A program made the position numbers and the translations under genes. 64,000 nt of DNA from Pisolithus tinctorius (Eukaryota; Basidiomycota; Agaricomycetes; Boletales; Pisolithaceae), in NCBI GenBank assembly GCA_024663395.1, contig JANFAH010000058.1, positions 186,001 through 250,000 on the forward strand, in the 5' to 3' direction. Under the pieces are notes generated by a model that made no database searches, was not told the DNA's origin, and saw only the letters and a program-made list of their open reading frames with translations. This document shows positions 11,434 to 23,813 of the stretch, in pieces; the first letter of the stretch is position 1, and every line of letters starts with the position of its first letter.

Positions 11434-14183
11434 ATGGGCAAGACAACAAAAAAATCGGCGAGAAAGTTTGCATCCAGCGGAAAACTAAAGCAGACGATAG
11501 AGGGTAGACGGAAGCACCAGCAAGCCAAGAAAAAAATCCAGGGCAGACGAGGTGCTCAAGGAAAAGGAAAAGGCAAGGAACGAGAAACTGCAGCCGACAA
11601 TAATGCTGCTAGTAGCGAAGAGGAGGAGGAGGAGATCAAGGAACCTAGCAAAAAGGCCAAGGCCAATCCAAAGTGCGTGTGCTCTCGGTATCGATGTAAT
11701 TGTTCGCCGCCAACCTTGAACAGAGTAAAGTCGGTTGATGACTTTCTCGGAGCCAAATTCATGGAAGACGACGACGATTCAGAAGGCGAGGTGAGCATAT
11801 TCGGTTATACACGAATGCGTGCCCCGCGTTGATGTTCGCAAGGAGGGCGAGGAGCAACCAGATTCTGAAGAGGTCGAAGATGAAGAAAGTATCGCAGACG
11901 ACCAATCGTTTGCTTCCATTGATGATTTGGAAGGTGACTATTTTAACTTCACACTCCCTAGTCGAAGAAAATACCGATATTTGCATCACAGATGAAGGCA
12001 CAACACACATCGCAGAATTATCCAAGCTAGCCGAGAAGGATCCAGAGTTTTACAAGTACTTGCAAGAGAATGACAAAGAGTTGTTGGAGTTCAACCCAAA
12101 TCAGTCAGACGACGACGAGGATGATGAGGACGAGCAAGTCGACCAGGATGGAGATACGGAAATGGATGACGAAAGTTTACCGATACTCACGAACGAAATC
12201 CTGCAAAGATGGAAAAAGTCGCTACTAGAGGTTAGTATGAGTCCGTCGGTGCAAAGGGTTAAAGCTGAACATCTGTCAAGCATCGGTCTTTGCGTGCACT
12301 GCGAAGGCTTCTCATCGCGTTCCGGTCAGCTGCACACATGAACGAGGAAGACCAGGTCCTTGCATGGAGTATCGACAGCTCGACTAGTAAGTATTTCTGT
12401 GAAGCCGTTCTTACCACCTAGCTCACGTTTTATCAAAAGTGTATAGGAAGTTAATCACTGCGACCCTTCGTTTCACTCCCATCGTTCTGGAACACCATCT
12501 CCCATACAAAATTCTCCCAAGTGGAAAATTGTGCGTGGCGAACCTCTCACATTTATCGTTTCACGTGTCACTAAAGCGGTCACTACCGAATCAGCAAACC
12601 ACCCACCCAATCTCCAAAGCAGAAGACCATACAGAAGCTAGTTCTCTCATACTTCAATAATATCATTCACCTCATCCCGCAGTTGACCGATAATGAGATG
12701 ATACAGCTTTCTTTAACAGAGAGTGCCAAAATATGCCGTACACCATCACCAGCCGGAAGTCAGTCAAGGCATACCTAAAGGTGAGCATCTCTGCACGAGT
12801 TGGCCCCTTTCACCCAATGGACGTGATTATTTTTTTAAAAAGAGATGCTTGGAACTTTGGTCCACGGCTGAAGATAGTGTACGCATAGCCGCCTTCCTTG
12901 CCATCAGGAAGCTGGCGTCCTCGCATGACGACACGATCCTGGACATCGTACTGAAGGTTGGCTTCTGCTCACGTATCCTTGTCCTGTTGTTCAAGTGCAT
13001 TTCACGCGCAGAGCACTTACCTTGAGCTTGTACGCTCGTCAAAGTCAACTAGTGTCCACAAGCTACCCTCTATCAACCTTATGAAAAACTCCGCATCGGA
13101 ATTGTTCTGCATGGACCACGCAGCTGCATACCAACACGCGTTTGGATATATTCGACAGCTCGCCATACACCTCCGAAACAGCATGAAGACGAAGACCAAG
13201 GTGTGTTCGCCACTTGTACCCGCGTTCCTCTGACCTGGTCGAACACACATAATCACAGGACGCGTATAAACTGGTCTACAACTGGCAATATGTACATTCC
13301 GTAGATTTTGGTCACTTGTGTTAGGGAGGGCATGCAGCTTGGAAACGCAGATCGAGCGGGGACAGGAAAGCGAGCTCAAACCCCTGATATATCCCCTGGT
13401 GCAAGTGAGCTTGGGGGCTATCAAGTATGTTTTCCGCATTCCTCCTTTTCTTGGGGTATACATTGAGCACGGGCGTCTAGGCTCGTATCAAATGCACGTT
13501 CGTTTCCCGTTGCATTTGCATATCATTCGATCCATGCTCCATTTATCACGACACACCAAGACCTTCATCCCGCTCCCTTCATACATAGTACCGATAATCA
13601 CTTCTGCATTGGCCTTCAAAAAAACCGAAACCATCGACACTTCGCCTTTGGATTTCGATTCGAACATCCGTGCGCCTTCACAGTATCTTAAGACTCGTGT
13701 ATACATCGATGGCCTGGTAGAGGAGGCGACTTTCGTTCTCGCCGAGTGGTTAGCGAGTCCGCCCATTCAAGGGAGTATCGCATTCCCAGAGATTGTTGTA
13801 CCCGTGGTCGTCACGCTGCGCAAGGCCCTTAAGAGTGCGAGATCCGCATCTCAAAGTGCGCTAGGCAAGGAAATTGGGATGGTAAAGGGGATGGTTGAGC
13901 GCACCGAGGAGAGCGCAAAGTGGATAGAACAGAAACGGAAAGGCGTTGGGTTTGCACCAGGGGAGATGGCCGAGGTGGAGAGATGGGAATCGACACTCAA
14001 TGTCAATGAGTCGCCCTTAGCCAAGTACGTGAAGGTCCAACAGAAGGCAAGGGCGAAAAGGAAAACTTTGATTGACAAGGTACGTTACATGCCCTTACCC
14101 GTCCTGGACGTCCCGTGTATAACAAACGCATTACGCTCGGTTCGCAGGCGGCCAAAGGCGAAGATGAGATCCTGGACGATTAG
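11434..14183 (+). CDS. NOC2: Nucleolar complex protein 2 (NOC2), ribosome assembly (about 11 exons, frame breaks)
   Basis: NOC2 pairs with NOC1 and NOC3 to move pre-60S particles through the nucleolus and nucleoplasm. Exons: 11434-11790, 11843-11933, 11992-12230, 12281-12386, 12440-12530, 12595-12780, 12843-12956, 13012-13200, 13259-~13432, ~13489-14079, 14148-14183. The basic start (MGKTTKKSARKF), acidic tracts, ELSKLAEKDPEFYKYLQEND and RSLRALRRLLIAFRSAAHMN mark the N-terminal half. SYFNNIIHLIPQLTDNEMIQ, the DAYKLVYNWQYVHSVDFWSL region and LHIIRSMLHLSRHTKTFIPL mark the Noc2 domain. One base is missing near 12732 (before MPYTITSRKSVKAYLK) and one T near 13308 (VDFW). A third break, +1 or -2, is likely near 13497, just after the exon 9/10 junction. 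With these accepted the protein keeps family order to its C-terminus KGEDEILDD. Confidence 0.9.
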
Positions 14184-15405
14184 ATGCCCGTTCGGAGTAC
14201 CACGCAGCGGAGGCACTACCTGATAGTTAAGTTAGTTTCTCCTTGATGTGGGCCTGTGGCAGAGCGTTTGCTGTAACCCGGGAGGGAGTCTAACTGGAAT
14301 AAGCATATCCGCGGAACAGGATGCATGGCGTACACCATCATGTGGCCTGGTCACCAGTTCACCATCATATCAACCAACTAGCGAACATGCTTCGTAGTTC
14401 CGACCGGACAAACCCGACCTGTCTCGCAGCCAGTAATCTCAGTGACTTTTGGCAGGCAAAGTAACCATGCGGCGAGATAGTCACTAGGGTGGGATCTGGC
14501 GAATGTCCGAGAAGAGGGCATAATGATACGGCGGGAAGACACTAATCAAACTAACGAGCAGCTGACGATGATGCTAACGCCCGGGGGCTATTGACCAAGC
14601 CCATGGGACCCACTTACAGAGAGTGCCATTCGGTTGTTCCCAGTCGTCCGCGGGTAGCGGGTAGCGGCGTGTGTCAGCCAGCCGCAAGGGGTTACAGCGG
14701 TGACATGCCCTGGCTGACTGCCGCACGGTTAGGTTGGGTTATTCGCCGAATGCCACCGAGATGTCAGGCGTTCAGGCATCAATTCCCTGAGCCAATGTGA
14801 GAACACTTCGACAATAGAACGCCTATTGGAAGTCGATATAATCGTGTGTAAGATCATCCCAACGTGGTCGCCGTGTACAGGAAACTCCATGATTCACAGT
14901 TGGTTGTTGACGGAGAATTCGGAGACTGCTAGTTCCGGCTCCAGACGTTTTGGTCTTCAACCTTCTCAACACGGTTGGCTTCGGAATCTCCCGAGTAGCC
15001 AATATCCAACCGAGTGTCGGCTGCGAGCATCCCAAAACGTCTGGTCACGAGACTAGGAGAATTTAGTTTTGGTCTTCAAGTCGGTGGTCGGCTTCGTCTT
15101 AGCACGCGGTAACAACCGACTGTCAGCCGCAAGCGTCCCAAAACGTTTGGTTAAGAGACTTAGAAATTCGCTAAGGAAATGATAGGGATGACCGGGAGAT
15201 TGTGATGACGTTGACACGAGCCGTGCATGGAAACCACGAGAAGCAGATGAAATTTCCCATGGAGCCCACTGCACGGATCAGCTAAGCCAATGCGACGAAA
15301 AGAACTCACTAGTAGCAGTTGCAAGTATCGAGAACGGTACCGGATATCACGGGAACGATCGTGAACAGGAACGTGGAATTCAAAGACTGAGGAAATTACT
15401 TATTG
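14184..15405. other. Intergenic region with a local duplication
   Basis: No gene can be supported; open frames here are short and unlike known proteins. The only structure seen is the imperfect tandem duplication listed separately. Confidence 0.5.
14948..15163 (+). repeat. Imperfect tandem duplication, unit about 100-110 bases
   Basis: Copy 1 (about 14948-15056) and copy 2 (about 15066-15163) both begin gttttggtcttcaa. Both contain 'gtcggctgcgagc' or 'gtcagccgcaagc', then tcccaaaacgt followed by ctggt or ttggt, and both end gagactagg or gagacttag. The middles differ more than the ends. It may be a minisatellite seed or a non-coding repeat relic. Confidence 0.65.
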
Positions 15406-15781
15406 CTATCTCCAAATCCCAAAGAAAATCTGCCACCACGGTCTTCCGGTTCCTCTAGCACTCCGCTCATATCCTTGGATGAGACGCTCGTAATGTTTAG
15501 GCATAGATGCGGGTTGAAGAGTTCTCTTCGATAGAGGGTACTGCTCAATCATGAATCGCTTTTGAACACAGTTACTGCAAGGGCAATGAACCCACACCCA
15601 CCTTCTTCTGGACGTTATTCTCAAGCAGACCTCGAGCTGCCTGGACAGCTTCCGGGGTCAAGTTGGGATGTGACGCAAGTGACTGGAAGAAATTTTTGAG
15701 CTGGATGTTAGGCCGAAATGGATCTGTTGGCCATCCAGCTGCGATGTCTCTGAGCTTCCGAGCTGATTTGGAGGCTGACAT
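15406..15781 (-). CDS. Small protein of 104 aa, possible mitochondrial assembly factor (2 exons)
   Basis: Exons 15781-15602 and 15540-15406 join in phase across a 61-base GT..AG intron. The ATG at 15781 is used because the frame further upstream starts at GTG. The protein begins MSASKSARKLRDIAAGWPTD and ends ARGTGRPWWQIFFGIWR, with a basic, helical N-terminus and a Trp-rich end. The order (LRDIAAGWP, then PEAVQAARGLLENN, then KHYERLIQGY) reminds me of small LYR/CBP6-like mitochondrial proteins that help assemble respiratory complex III. That is family resemblance only. The intact two-exon frame makes it a real gene with good confidence. Confidence 0.65.
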
Positions 15782-17271
15782 GGCCACCTTCGAGCTGATC
15801 GCCGCGGATATGTTCTGTTCACACCTGGTTGGATGGTGTGGTGAATGAATATTTGAATGTTACTGTGCACACGCTTGGCACACGCCACCTCGCGGACTCG
15901 AAGTTGGGGTCGGCAACCTTCGCGGCAACCCCTGCCCGCTGGTTCTCTGTCAGCACCCAGTGACACCTGACCAACATCTAACAATACTGCGTCCTCCAAG
16001 TGCGCTGCGTACCATTGGCCGTGGTATGGCTAATTTCCGAGTGTGACTGGATGCTTGCACAGTTCCATCTCGGAAAATATCAAGATATCAAATTTGATGG
16101 ATGGTTGGCATTTCAACTTCCCATTATTAAAGCTTTCCTCACATCAACATATCTACCACTGGCGTATCGAACTCAGGTAAACGTGTTGTTGCACCTTCCC
16201 GTTGGACAGTCACAGGATGGGTGGCCATAAGATCAGTCGAAATCTGAGGAATATCAATATTCACCTTACACATGGCCCGCAGGTGCGCCGGATCGGCTGC
16301 CGCCTTAAGGACTAATATTGGATAGCTTGCCCTATTGCAAACAGGGCGGGACCCATTAGTTGGTGCCTCTTTTTTTCTAATCGGTTCACGCACCACACAA
16401 CTCTGGTGGGGCCAATGCATACAATACAACAGGACTGAAGTCAAATTCCCCCAGTAAGTGTATCCGATTGATATCAACTGTTCGGAGGCAATTAGTCGTC
16501 GGAAAAGGAAGCTGGCAGACGGTGACAGGAAGCCGTTGCTTCGTAGTGTTTTTGAAGGGCCTGGGGTTTTTCAAACCAACGAGTCTGTTGCAATTGGTAG
16601 GTATTCTTGGAAAAGGTAATACTTGCTAACTGGTCAACTAGGGTTCCCGCGAAGCCTGCTACCTACATACCTCACCGAGGACGTGCTCGTGATGCTTCTG
16701 CCCGCCGGCTCCACAAACATGGTTGTTTGGTATTGCATATCATGATATGGGGGATCCGGAATGCACCTACGATAATCGATGTGGGAGCTACAGACTCACC
16801 CCGAGAACATGTGAGCGACACACGCGCTCGGAGTGTATATAAATGATGTACAAGCACCCCAGAATCAATTCCTTGGACTCGAAAGTCCTACCGAAATCTT
16901 TTCAGTTTAGTTTAGGGTATGTTAAGGTTAAGGTTAGGTTCGGTTATTAGGTTCGATGAAGCCGATGATTATTATGGATGTTTGCCTCGACTGATAATTT
17001 TCAACAACCAGCTGTACATAAATATATTAGTAGCTTTCAAATACAAAGGTGTAGGTCCAATTCTGGTACACAGCAAGGACGTTCTACTGTAAGTCAGGCA
17101 ACCCAGGGGACGGCAGAGTGCTGTAGTTCCTGTGGTGATGAGGGCGTCTGACACCTCGCACTGCCACGGCCAAACTACAACCGAGCCTGCAGCAAGGTGC
17201 CCAGTATTAGACGACCATTTTTCGACAACGTCCATCCCCCCGGGAGTTTGTGGAGCCTCACCGAGCCAGCC
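15782..17271. other. Intergenic region upstream of the Hsp70-like gene
   Basis: Nothing coding can be supported. Near 16917-16945 there is a short run of ggtta-type repeats, too short and irregular to be telomeric. Confidence 0.5.
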
Positions 17272-20200
17272 ATGGGATGTTGTGGCGAGTCAGTTGCAAA
17301 GCCCAATGACCAGTACAACAACCGTGGGCAGCCTCCTCAGCAACCCAGTGTGGTGACCCAGCAACCTGGATACCACCCAGGCGCTCAAGTCTACGAAAAA
17401 CCGCCTTTGCTTACACCGACTACACCAGCACCGCCCGCGCCGATCCACCAACCCAATCCTGCACAACCAGTGAATCCTAACACACTAGGACAGTTGCCGT
17501 GGGGTCCCCACGTCCCCGGATCACCTTCTCCACCACCCCAGGGTGGTTTTCAATTTCAGCATGGTATGCCGCCGTCCGCGAATGTTCCCATGATGTCCGG
17601 GTTCCCAGCTATGCCGAACGCCGCGTACAATCCCGCTAACGGCCCTGTTCAACACAATCTTAGCGGTTCGGCTGTGTTCTCATCTCCTCCCCTACACCCG
17701 AATCCTGCACATGTGCCTCCACGTCATATGTCAACGTCCCCGTCGTTGTCCACCACAATCACCAACAATGCGGGAGAGTTCGGTAAAGTGCTATCGAACG
17801 AAGGTAGAATGTCCATCTCTATCGATTTTGGTACGTGCTGGTTCATATGTGACATAAGCTGTGCTCACCAGTCCCCTGTGCTCTTGTACAGGTACCACAT
17901 TCTCCGGTGTGGTGAGTGCTACCATATAAGGGCGTTGGATCCATCTCTGGCCTGTCGCTCACATACTATGTTTGTCTCAAACTACAGGCCTATGCTTCCT
18001 CACGTATACACTCGGGTACTATTCAACAGATCTTACGTTGGCCGGGCTCTTTTGAAACATTCCGCAAAGTGCCGACTTGCTTGCTTTATGACGAGCACGG
18101 ACAGGTGATGGCGTGGGGGCTCGAGGCCAAGAATGCTAGTCCTATGCCCGGAACTTACCGGTGTGAATGGTGAGCCGTTCCCTTTACCCCATCGGTTTTA
18201 ACAACGTTCATTTACAAATCTGATGTGGCGACTTGGCGATCACCGAATGTACGAATTCGGCGACTTCGTTTTGTGTACTTTTATGAATATGAAGGTTCAA
18301 ACTGTTCCTCGAACCGCGTGCCTTGCGTGACGAAAACGCCGTAGACTCCCGTCTGCCACAGTTACCCGTAAGTTGCCGTGATTCTTATTCATAATAGAGC
18401 AGAGGTCACTTAGACGGGAATATTGTTTTTGCCATATCAGCCGGGGAAGACTGCCATAAACTTGATAGTCGACTTCCTCTCCTGTCTATGGGAGTATGCA
18501 AAAGAGGAAATTACGCGAGAGATTGGCTCTGTGGCAGATCTGAGTACGTTTGGCATCATGCTAACGTTCCATTTCACTCCGTTCGCTGACCAATCCACAT
18601 AATTTTCTCATTGACGTCTTCTTTGTTTCGCGCCTGGTTCGCCTACCTCAGACACCGCAGATGTGATCTTGACGTGTCCAGCGGCGTGGGATGCTAAGGG
18701 GTGCGATATGATGCGTGCTGCTGCCATAGATGCTGGGCTTGTTCAGTCTGCGCATGCGGGCGACGCAAACTGGCGTGACCGTTTACAGATTATCACGTGG
18801 GTATTCAGCTTCCCTTTCCTAAGCTTAGAGCTTCCATTCGATCGCGTTTGTGACGCTTCGGAAACTCCCGCCAATCGTCACTTGGGCCTGGTCCATTAAC
18901 TGAGGTTTTGCAAACAGGGAGCCGGAAGCCGCTGCGGTTCATTGCGCGCGATTGACAGATTTGCACAAGCTGCGGCCGAGTCAGAATTTCATGATATGCG
19001 ATGCTGGAGGTGGTACAGTTGTACGTACAGACCACCGTTGAGTTGCGAAAATGGTAACTCACACGACCACAATCCTTTTATCCCCCAAAACAATTCGTAC
19101 CCCGCTCCACGCAAAATGTGAAACGCGGAACCGAATACCTTATACAAAATCTTAAAACAGGACCTCGCGGTGTACAAAATAACCGGTCAAATGGCGAACC
19201 TTGAGATCGCGGAGATGTGCGCGCGGTCGGGGGCAAACTGCGGTTCGCTTTTCCTCGATTTGCGCTTCCGCGAACTCGTCAGGACACTTTTGGCCGACCA
19301 CCCTGCCCATCTGGATCCCGCGAGTTTGGCATACTTCATGCATGCGTTCAGTCAGACGGATAAGTTGGAATTTAAGGGAGAATCTGACGACGGTTCGTAT
19401 CTATTCTTCTCTCCGTTTTTCCCGACATCAAAGAACTTATCTTGTTTGGAAATTGCCTTGGTGGTGGCCGAACGTTGGCTCCACCGCTGCATCTGGCGCT
19501 TGGGTACACTCTTCAGAGACCTACTTCCACTTTACGTGTTTCAACGTGGATGACCCTCATGATCCTTCTGTGGGACTTATCAATGGGGAATTAGCTATAC
19601 CCGGAACGTTGATTCGTCGGGAAGTTTTTGACCCGGTCGTTAACCAGGTATGAACAACGCCGGGGATGCGACCTCATCGCCGTTTCGAAGGAGCTTCTGA
19701 GCTAAAATGCGGGCGTCGTGCAGGTACTTGAATTAATTGAAGATCAATCCAGGAGGGTGGATCAAAGGATTGATGCGCTCTTGCTCGTTGGCGGCTTCGC
19801 GGGGAGCGAGTATTTGTTCAAAAAAGTCGAGGTGAGTTAGCCTAGTTTACAGGATGTTTGGCCGAGCGTCGTTGATGTTTCTCATTGTTGCTGTATGTTT
19901 CTCTCTGGTGCCAACTTGGGTTCGCAAATTGCCTCGAACTTTGCCCTATGATACGACATGGACGGACCTGGTGACTAGGAGCGCTTCTCCACGAGGATGA
20001 GAGTGATTGCGCGGCCCTCCGATGCGGACACGGCTACGCTTCGAGGTGCCGCTCTGTACGGCCTCTCACGAAAATTGGTAGTATCAACAGTGATCGCTCC
20101 ACGATCATATATCATGAAGGTGAGGCAGATCTAGTATTTCTATTGATGATGAACTGACACGTGCTTCTCCGGCAATTGTTTTTGCCACTGGCATGTTCAC

Positions 20201-21105
20201 CCTCGTGTTCCGTGTGGGGGAATGAAAATGCTGGGACTCGGATGGCGTGATCATGTGTTCCCTGACCAATAGGTCAAGCTTCCTGCAGAACCAGAGGACT
20301 GGATCAAGCGACCGGCTTACATTAAGGAGAACAGCGCAAGCGTCCCGATTTGCGAGAACAGGTACATTTTCTGTTCGGTATGTACGGACTGCTGATGGAG
20401 GCCCTGAGTTTAGGCTGCAATACCTAGTCGTAAAAGGTGCGATCCTAAGAAAGGGGTAAGTGATCCCTGCGAGAGCAAACTCTGAGCTTTGACTCACCAC
20501 GCTTCTGGCAGGCAACGCGTGAAGACCAAGTTTTGGTATGTGGTCTAGTTTTTTTTGACCCTTGTCACTGTGCCGCTGATGCTTCTACCCATGCACAGCA
20601 AGTTCTCACAGAATGGCCAAGGTAAGTGACGTGACAGGGTTGTAGGGGAGCAGAGGAGCCGTTTGATTTATTAATGCCACGTGTGCCCAGACTGGAACTT
20701 TGTAGCCGTGTTGTACACGTCGGATACAGATAAGATCATGCGATACACGGATGAGGCAAGTGGTCGCGGCATTTATTCTTGGGGCCGCGTGTCGTTAATT
20801 CGGTCCGATTTGAACTTCATGACACAGGGCGAGACGATGGAACTGTGCAAATGGACGGTTGATCTGAGTACGTTGCCGTCTTTCCGGCAGAATGCGAGCG
20901 TACCGCAACCAAACGGTTTCTATACTGGTGAGTGTAGCCACACTGGAGGGTGTCCCATCACATCACACGGACATAACTTGATGACGTGTTGCGTGCTACC
21001 ACAGAGTTCGAGCTTGGTCTTGAGATGGACAGTGCAGAAGTGCGAGGAGTATTATTTTATGAGGGACAGGAATGGAGTCGCGTCGTGTTTGATTTCTTTA
21101 ACTGA
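17272..21105 (+). CDS. Hsp70-like ATPase with N-terminal Met-Gly-Cys-Cys (17 exons)
   Basis: Exons: 17272-17830, 17892-17911, 17988-18169, 18295-18367, 18441-18543, 18652-18796, 18918-19020, 19161-19392, 19517-19647, 19724-19831, 19979-20119, 20273-20361, 20414-20455, 20512-20535, 20599-20621, 20691-20927, 21005-21105. All junctions keep one frame. Residues 1-~185 are Pro/Gln/Asn-rich. The ATPase domain has the phosphate 1 loop ISIDFGTTFSGVAY, EPEAAAV, phosphate 2 ICDAGGGTVDLAVY, and an adenosine motif LLLVGGFAGSEYLF. The C-terminal half (ENRLQYLVVKGAILRKG...KFSQ) matches the large fungal Hsp70-like/HSPA12-like group, which lacks the canonical substrate-binding domain. The start MGCCGESV in a good context (gccATGG) predicts N-myristoylation at Gly2 and palmitoylation at Cys3/4, hence membrane attachment. 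Substrates are unknown. Confidence 0.9.
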
Positions 21106-21992
21106 TAGGGTGTGGGGATGTAGTTTCACTTTTAGGATGTTTGGGTTGGGGTGGACACCGTTTGTGGACTGGTTGTACCTATGAGACTAGTCCAAAAGTG
21201 CCTGCCTGGGATGATGATGGCGGGTCATGAGATTTGGGCCCGCGGACTATCATTGTGAGATGGTGACAGATCCTATGGGTGAACCGGCCAATAGATTGTC
21301 GGAATGGGGAGAAGAACACTGTAGATGGCGATTAGATGGCCAGGCATGCCATCATGCCACCCACTTGCACCACCATCATATCAGTGTGGCACACTCGGAT
21401 GTCGATGGATATTATGTAACCCGACGACACCCCGCCTCGGATGACACACCGAGGACCATCGTCCACACTATCAGCTGCTGGATTTAAATATTAATGAGGA
21501 ATCTACAATGATTAGATGCTCTTCGTGCGTCCACAGCAGCCCACAGCAAGTGGTCTTTCTTTAGTCGCCCGCAAGTTGCTGTGGTGACAGGACGTGAGGC
21601 ATTTGGCAGAACGACGGTTAGTAATTTGATGGTGATGATGAATGCGATAATGGACAACCGGCGAGCTTTCGGATATTGCCCTGGTGCCTCGTGCAGCTTA
21701 AAGTTCCATTCTTCCATCACCAAGCTGCTCCCTCATATTCGTTTCGGAGCCCCGAGCGCGGGCGCTCCGGAGTATTTTCTTTCTTTCCTTTTTTTCTATT
21801 TGGCCTCGTTCTTATTTTTTTTTCTTGCAGTCGGCCATATCCGTTGCTTATTTTTTTTTGCCATCGGGAAAATCCGAAGGACCGATCTGTCAGAAAATGG
21901 TCGATCGGCCATGCTTGTGAGATCACCGGCACAAAACACTTATAAAGCCGCATTCCAAACAGCAATGGCTGCTACACTAAGCTTCACCCCCC
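21106..21992. promoter_or_regulatory. Spacer and probable promoter of the lactone oxidase gene
   Basis: About 890 bases with no supported gene. T-rich tracts occur at 21776-21860. A TATA-like cttataaag at about 21939 lies 54 bases before the oxidase ATG. The first ATG downstream of it opens an upstream frame (separate entry). Confidence 0.5.
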
Positions 21993-22042
21993 ATGAACCC
22001 CCCTTCGTATCTCGACGCTGTTCCCACAGAGGCCCTCTATGA
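21965..22042 (+). other. Upstream ORF overlapping the lactone oxidase start
   Basis: The ATG at 21965 comes 28 bases before the oxidase ATG in another frame. It opens 25 codons that end at TGA 22040-22042, inside the oxidase coding region. If the transcript begins near the TATA-like site, ribosomes meet this ATG first, which could reduce oxidase translation. An alternative is one more base error joining the two frames. Confidence 0.4.
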
Positions 22043-23813
22043 GGCCCTCCGACCAGTCACCATACCCCCATCTTCCAAGTACGCCCGCTTCACTAACTGG
22101 AGCGGAACGTTTACGTGTTCCCCCCTTGCTGTCTTTGAGCCGGAGTCAGAGCATCAGTGCAAGCTTGTACTAGAGCTAGCTCGTAGAGAGGGCAAGGTCG
22201 TACGTGCCGTCGGCGTCGGTCATAGTCCGAGCGACCTAGCTTGCACAACCGGGTTCATGCTGCGTACCACAAAGCTCGATCGTGTTCTTGAAGTAAGTAT
22301 ATTATTCTGTTTTGTCTTGTTTGTCCACCTCCGACCCCACACTGGTGATTACGGCATATTTGTTTCCCTTCCAAATTTCCCGTCGGCCCCTTCCGTAGTT
22401 ACTTCCTATTTTTAATTCGAATTGACGCCTTCTTGCATTGCCTAGGTAAATGTAGATAAACAATATGTTATCGCTGAAGCAGGCATCACCCTCGAGGCAC
22501 TGCACGACCATCTTGCCCAACATGGCTTGGCCATGATAAACGTAGGTTCTATCTCGGACCAAACACTCGGCGGAATCGTCACAACCGCCACTCATGGGAC
22601 TGGCATCAATTATGGCGTTATCTCCACTAACGTTATGGCCCTCACCTTGCTGTTAGCCGACGGATCTCACATATTCTGTTCTCGGACTGAGAGATCAGGA
22701 TCTCTTCGTTGCGTCTATCTGCGGGCTCGGAAGTACCGGCCTCATCTTGAATGTTACCCTTCAGGTCGAACCAGCTTTCCGTCTTAGGGAAGTTCGAGGA
22801 GATGCATAGCTTTCATGACGCTATTCGTCAACTGCATTCGTTCATTCATGCGTCTCAGCATGTGCGTCTATGGTGGTATCCAACCGCCGACCGAGTCCGT
22901 GTCAGTTCGGCAGATCGTACCGTAGAGGTAAGGGTTCCCCCCTTTTTTTGCCGTCCTATATTGACGGAGCTCTGTTCCCCCGGTATGTCAGCCCTGCAAG
23001 TCTGTAGGGAAACTGGTTCTGGGATAGCTTTCTGGCGTATCATGTCACCCTGTTTCTCCTGTTCGTTTCCAGATATGTCCCTTCGCTCGTTATTTTTGTC
23101 GGCCGATTTGCCGCTTGGCTCACCTCGGGGTATGTCGTTGCCATCGACACGAGCCATCGAATATTCAACCTGGAATGTGGCGTGCGTCGTTTCCATCCGT
23201 TTCCGGCTTAGTGGACATCAGGTCGTTGACGACCACTCCGTAGTTCCCACAACGTACGACGGAATGGGCAATCCCGTACGAGAACACACAGGCATGTCTC
23301 GAAGATCTGCACACCTGGTTGAAGCGAGAAGTGGATGACCCTCGTGGGCTCCGACCCCATTTTCCTATCGAGATCCGGTTCTCAGATAGCGACGACATAT
23401 GGCTCAGTCCGAGTAGTGGGAGGAAAACGTGCTGGATCGGGATCGTTCAATACAAGTGAGATTTTTCTCCGTGGAACTACGCCTGCTCCCGTATCATATT
23501 ACTGAAAACAATATACTGACGATCTATTAGGCCCTACGGTTTCAATGTACCCTATAGAAAACTCTTCGCACATTTTGAGGCTATCCTGGAACAGCATGGT
23601 GGTCGACCACATTGGGCGAAAGCCCACGGACTTCGGCCAGATGCATTGCGGCGACTTTATCCCCACTTCGACGATTTCGTGCAAGTGCTGCAGGAAGTGG
23701 ATCCGAAAGGCATGTTCAGGAACGAATATGTGCAGCGGCACATCTTCGGAAGGGAAGAGAAGGAATTCGATGGAAGGGTCTTTAAACGTTATAAGCCATC
23801 TCAGAGGATGTGA
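21993..23813 (+). CDS. ALO1: D-arabinono-1,4-lactone oxidase (5 exons, two +1 frame breaks)
   Basis: Catalyses the last step of erythroascorbate synthesis, oxidising D-arabinono-1,4-lactone with O2 in the mitochondrial outer membrane. Exons: 21993-22292, 22446-22927, 23008-23181, 23244-23455, 23531-23813. The FAD-binding part includes RAVGVGHSPSDLACT, whose His is the covalent flavin site in the family, and GSISDQTLGGIVTTATHGTG. The ALO domain includes HASQHVRLWWYPTADRVRV, RPHFPIEIRFSDSDDIWL and near the end PHWAKAHGL, the HWxK signature. Two places in exon 2, near 22696 and 22793, each hold one base too many to keep family order (ending up as DLFVASICGLGSTGLIL and EEMHSFHDAI). A hydrophobic stretch after 23008 (AYHVTLFLLFVSRYVP) fits a membrane segment. 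Convergent with UBC7 downstream. Confidence 0.9.

Noticed and set aside
16917..16945. Telomere-like ggtta repeats
   Set aside because: Only a few irregular copies inside normal sequence; no TTAGGG array.
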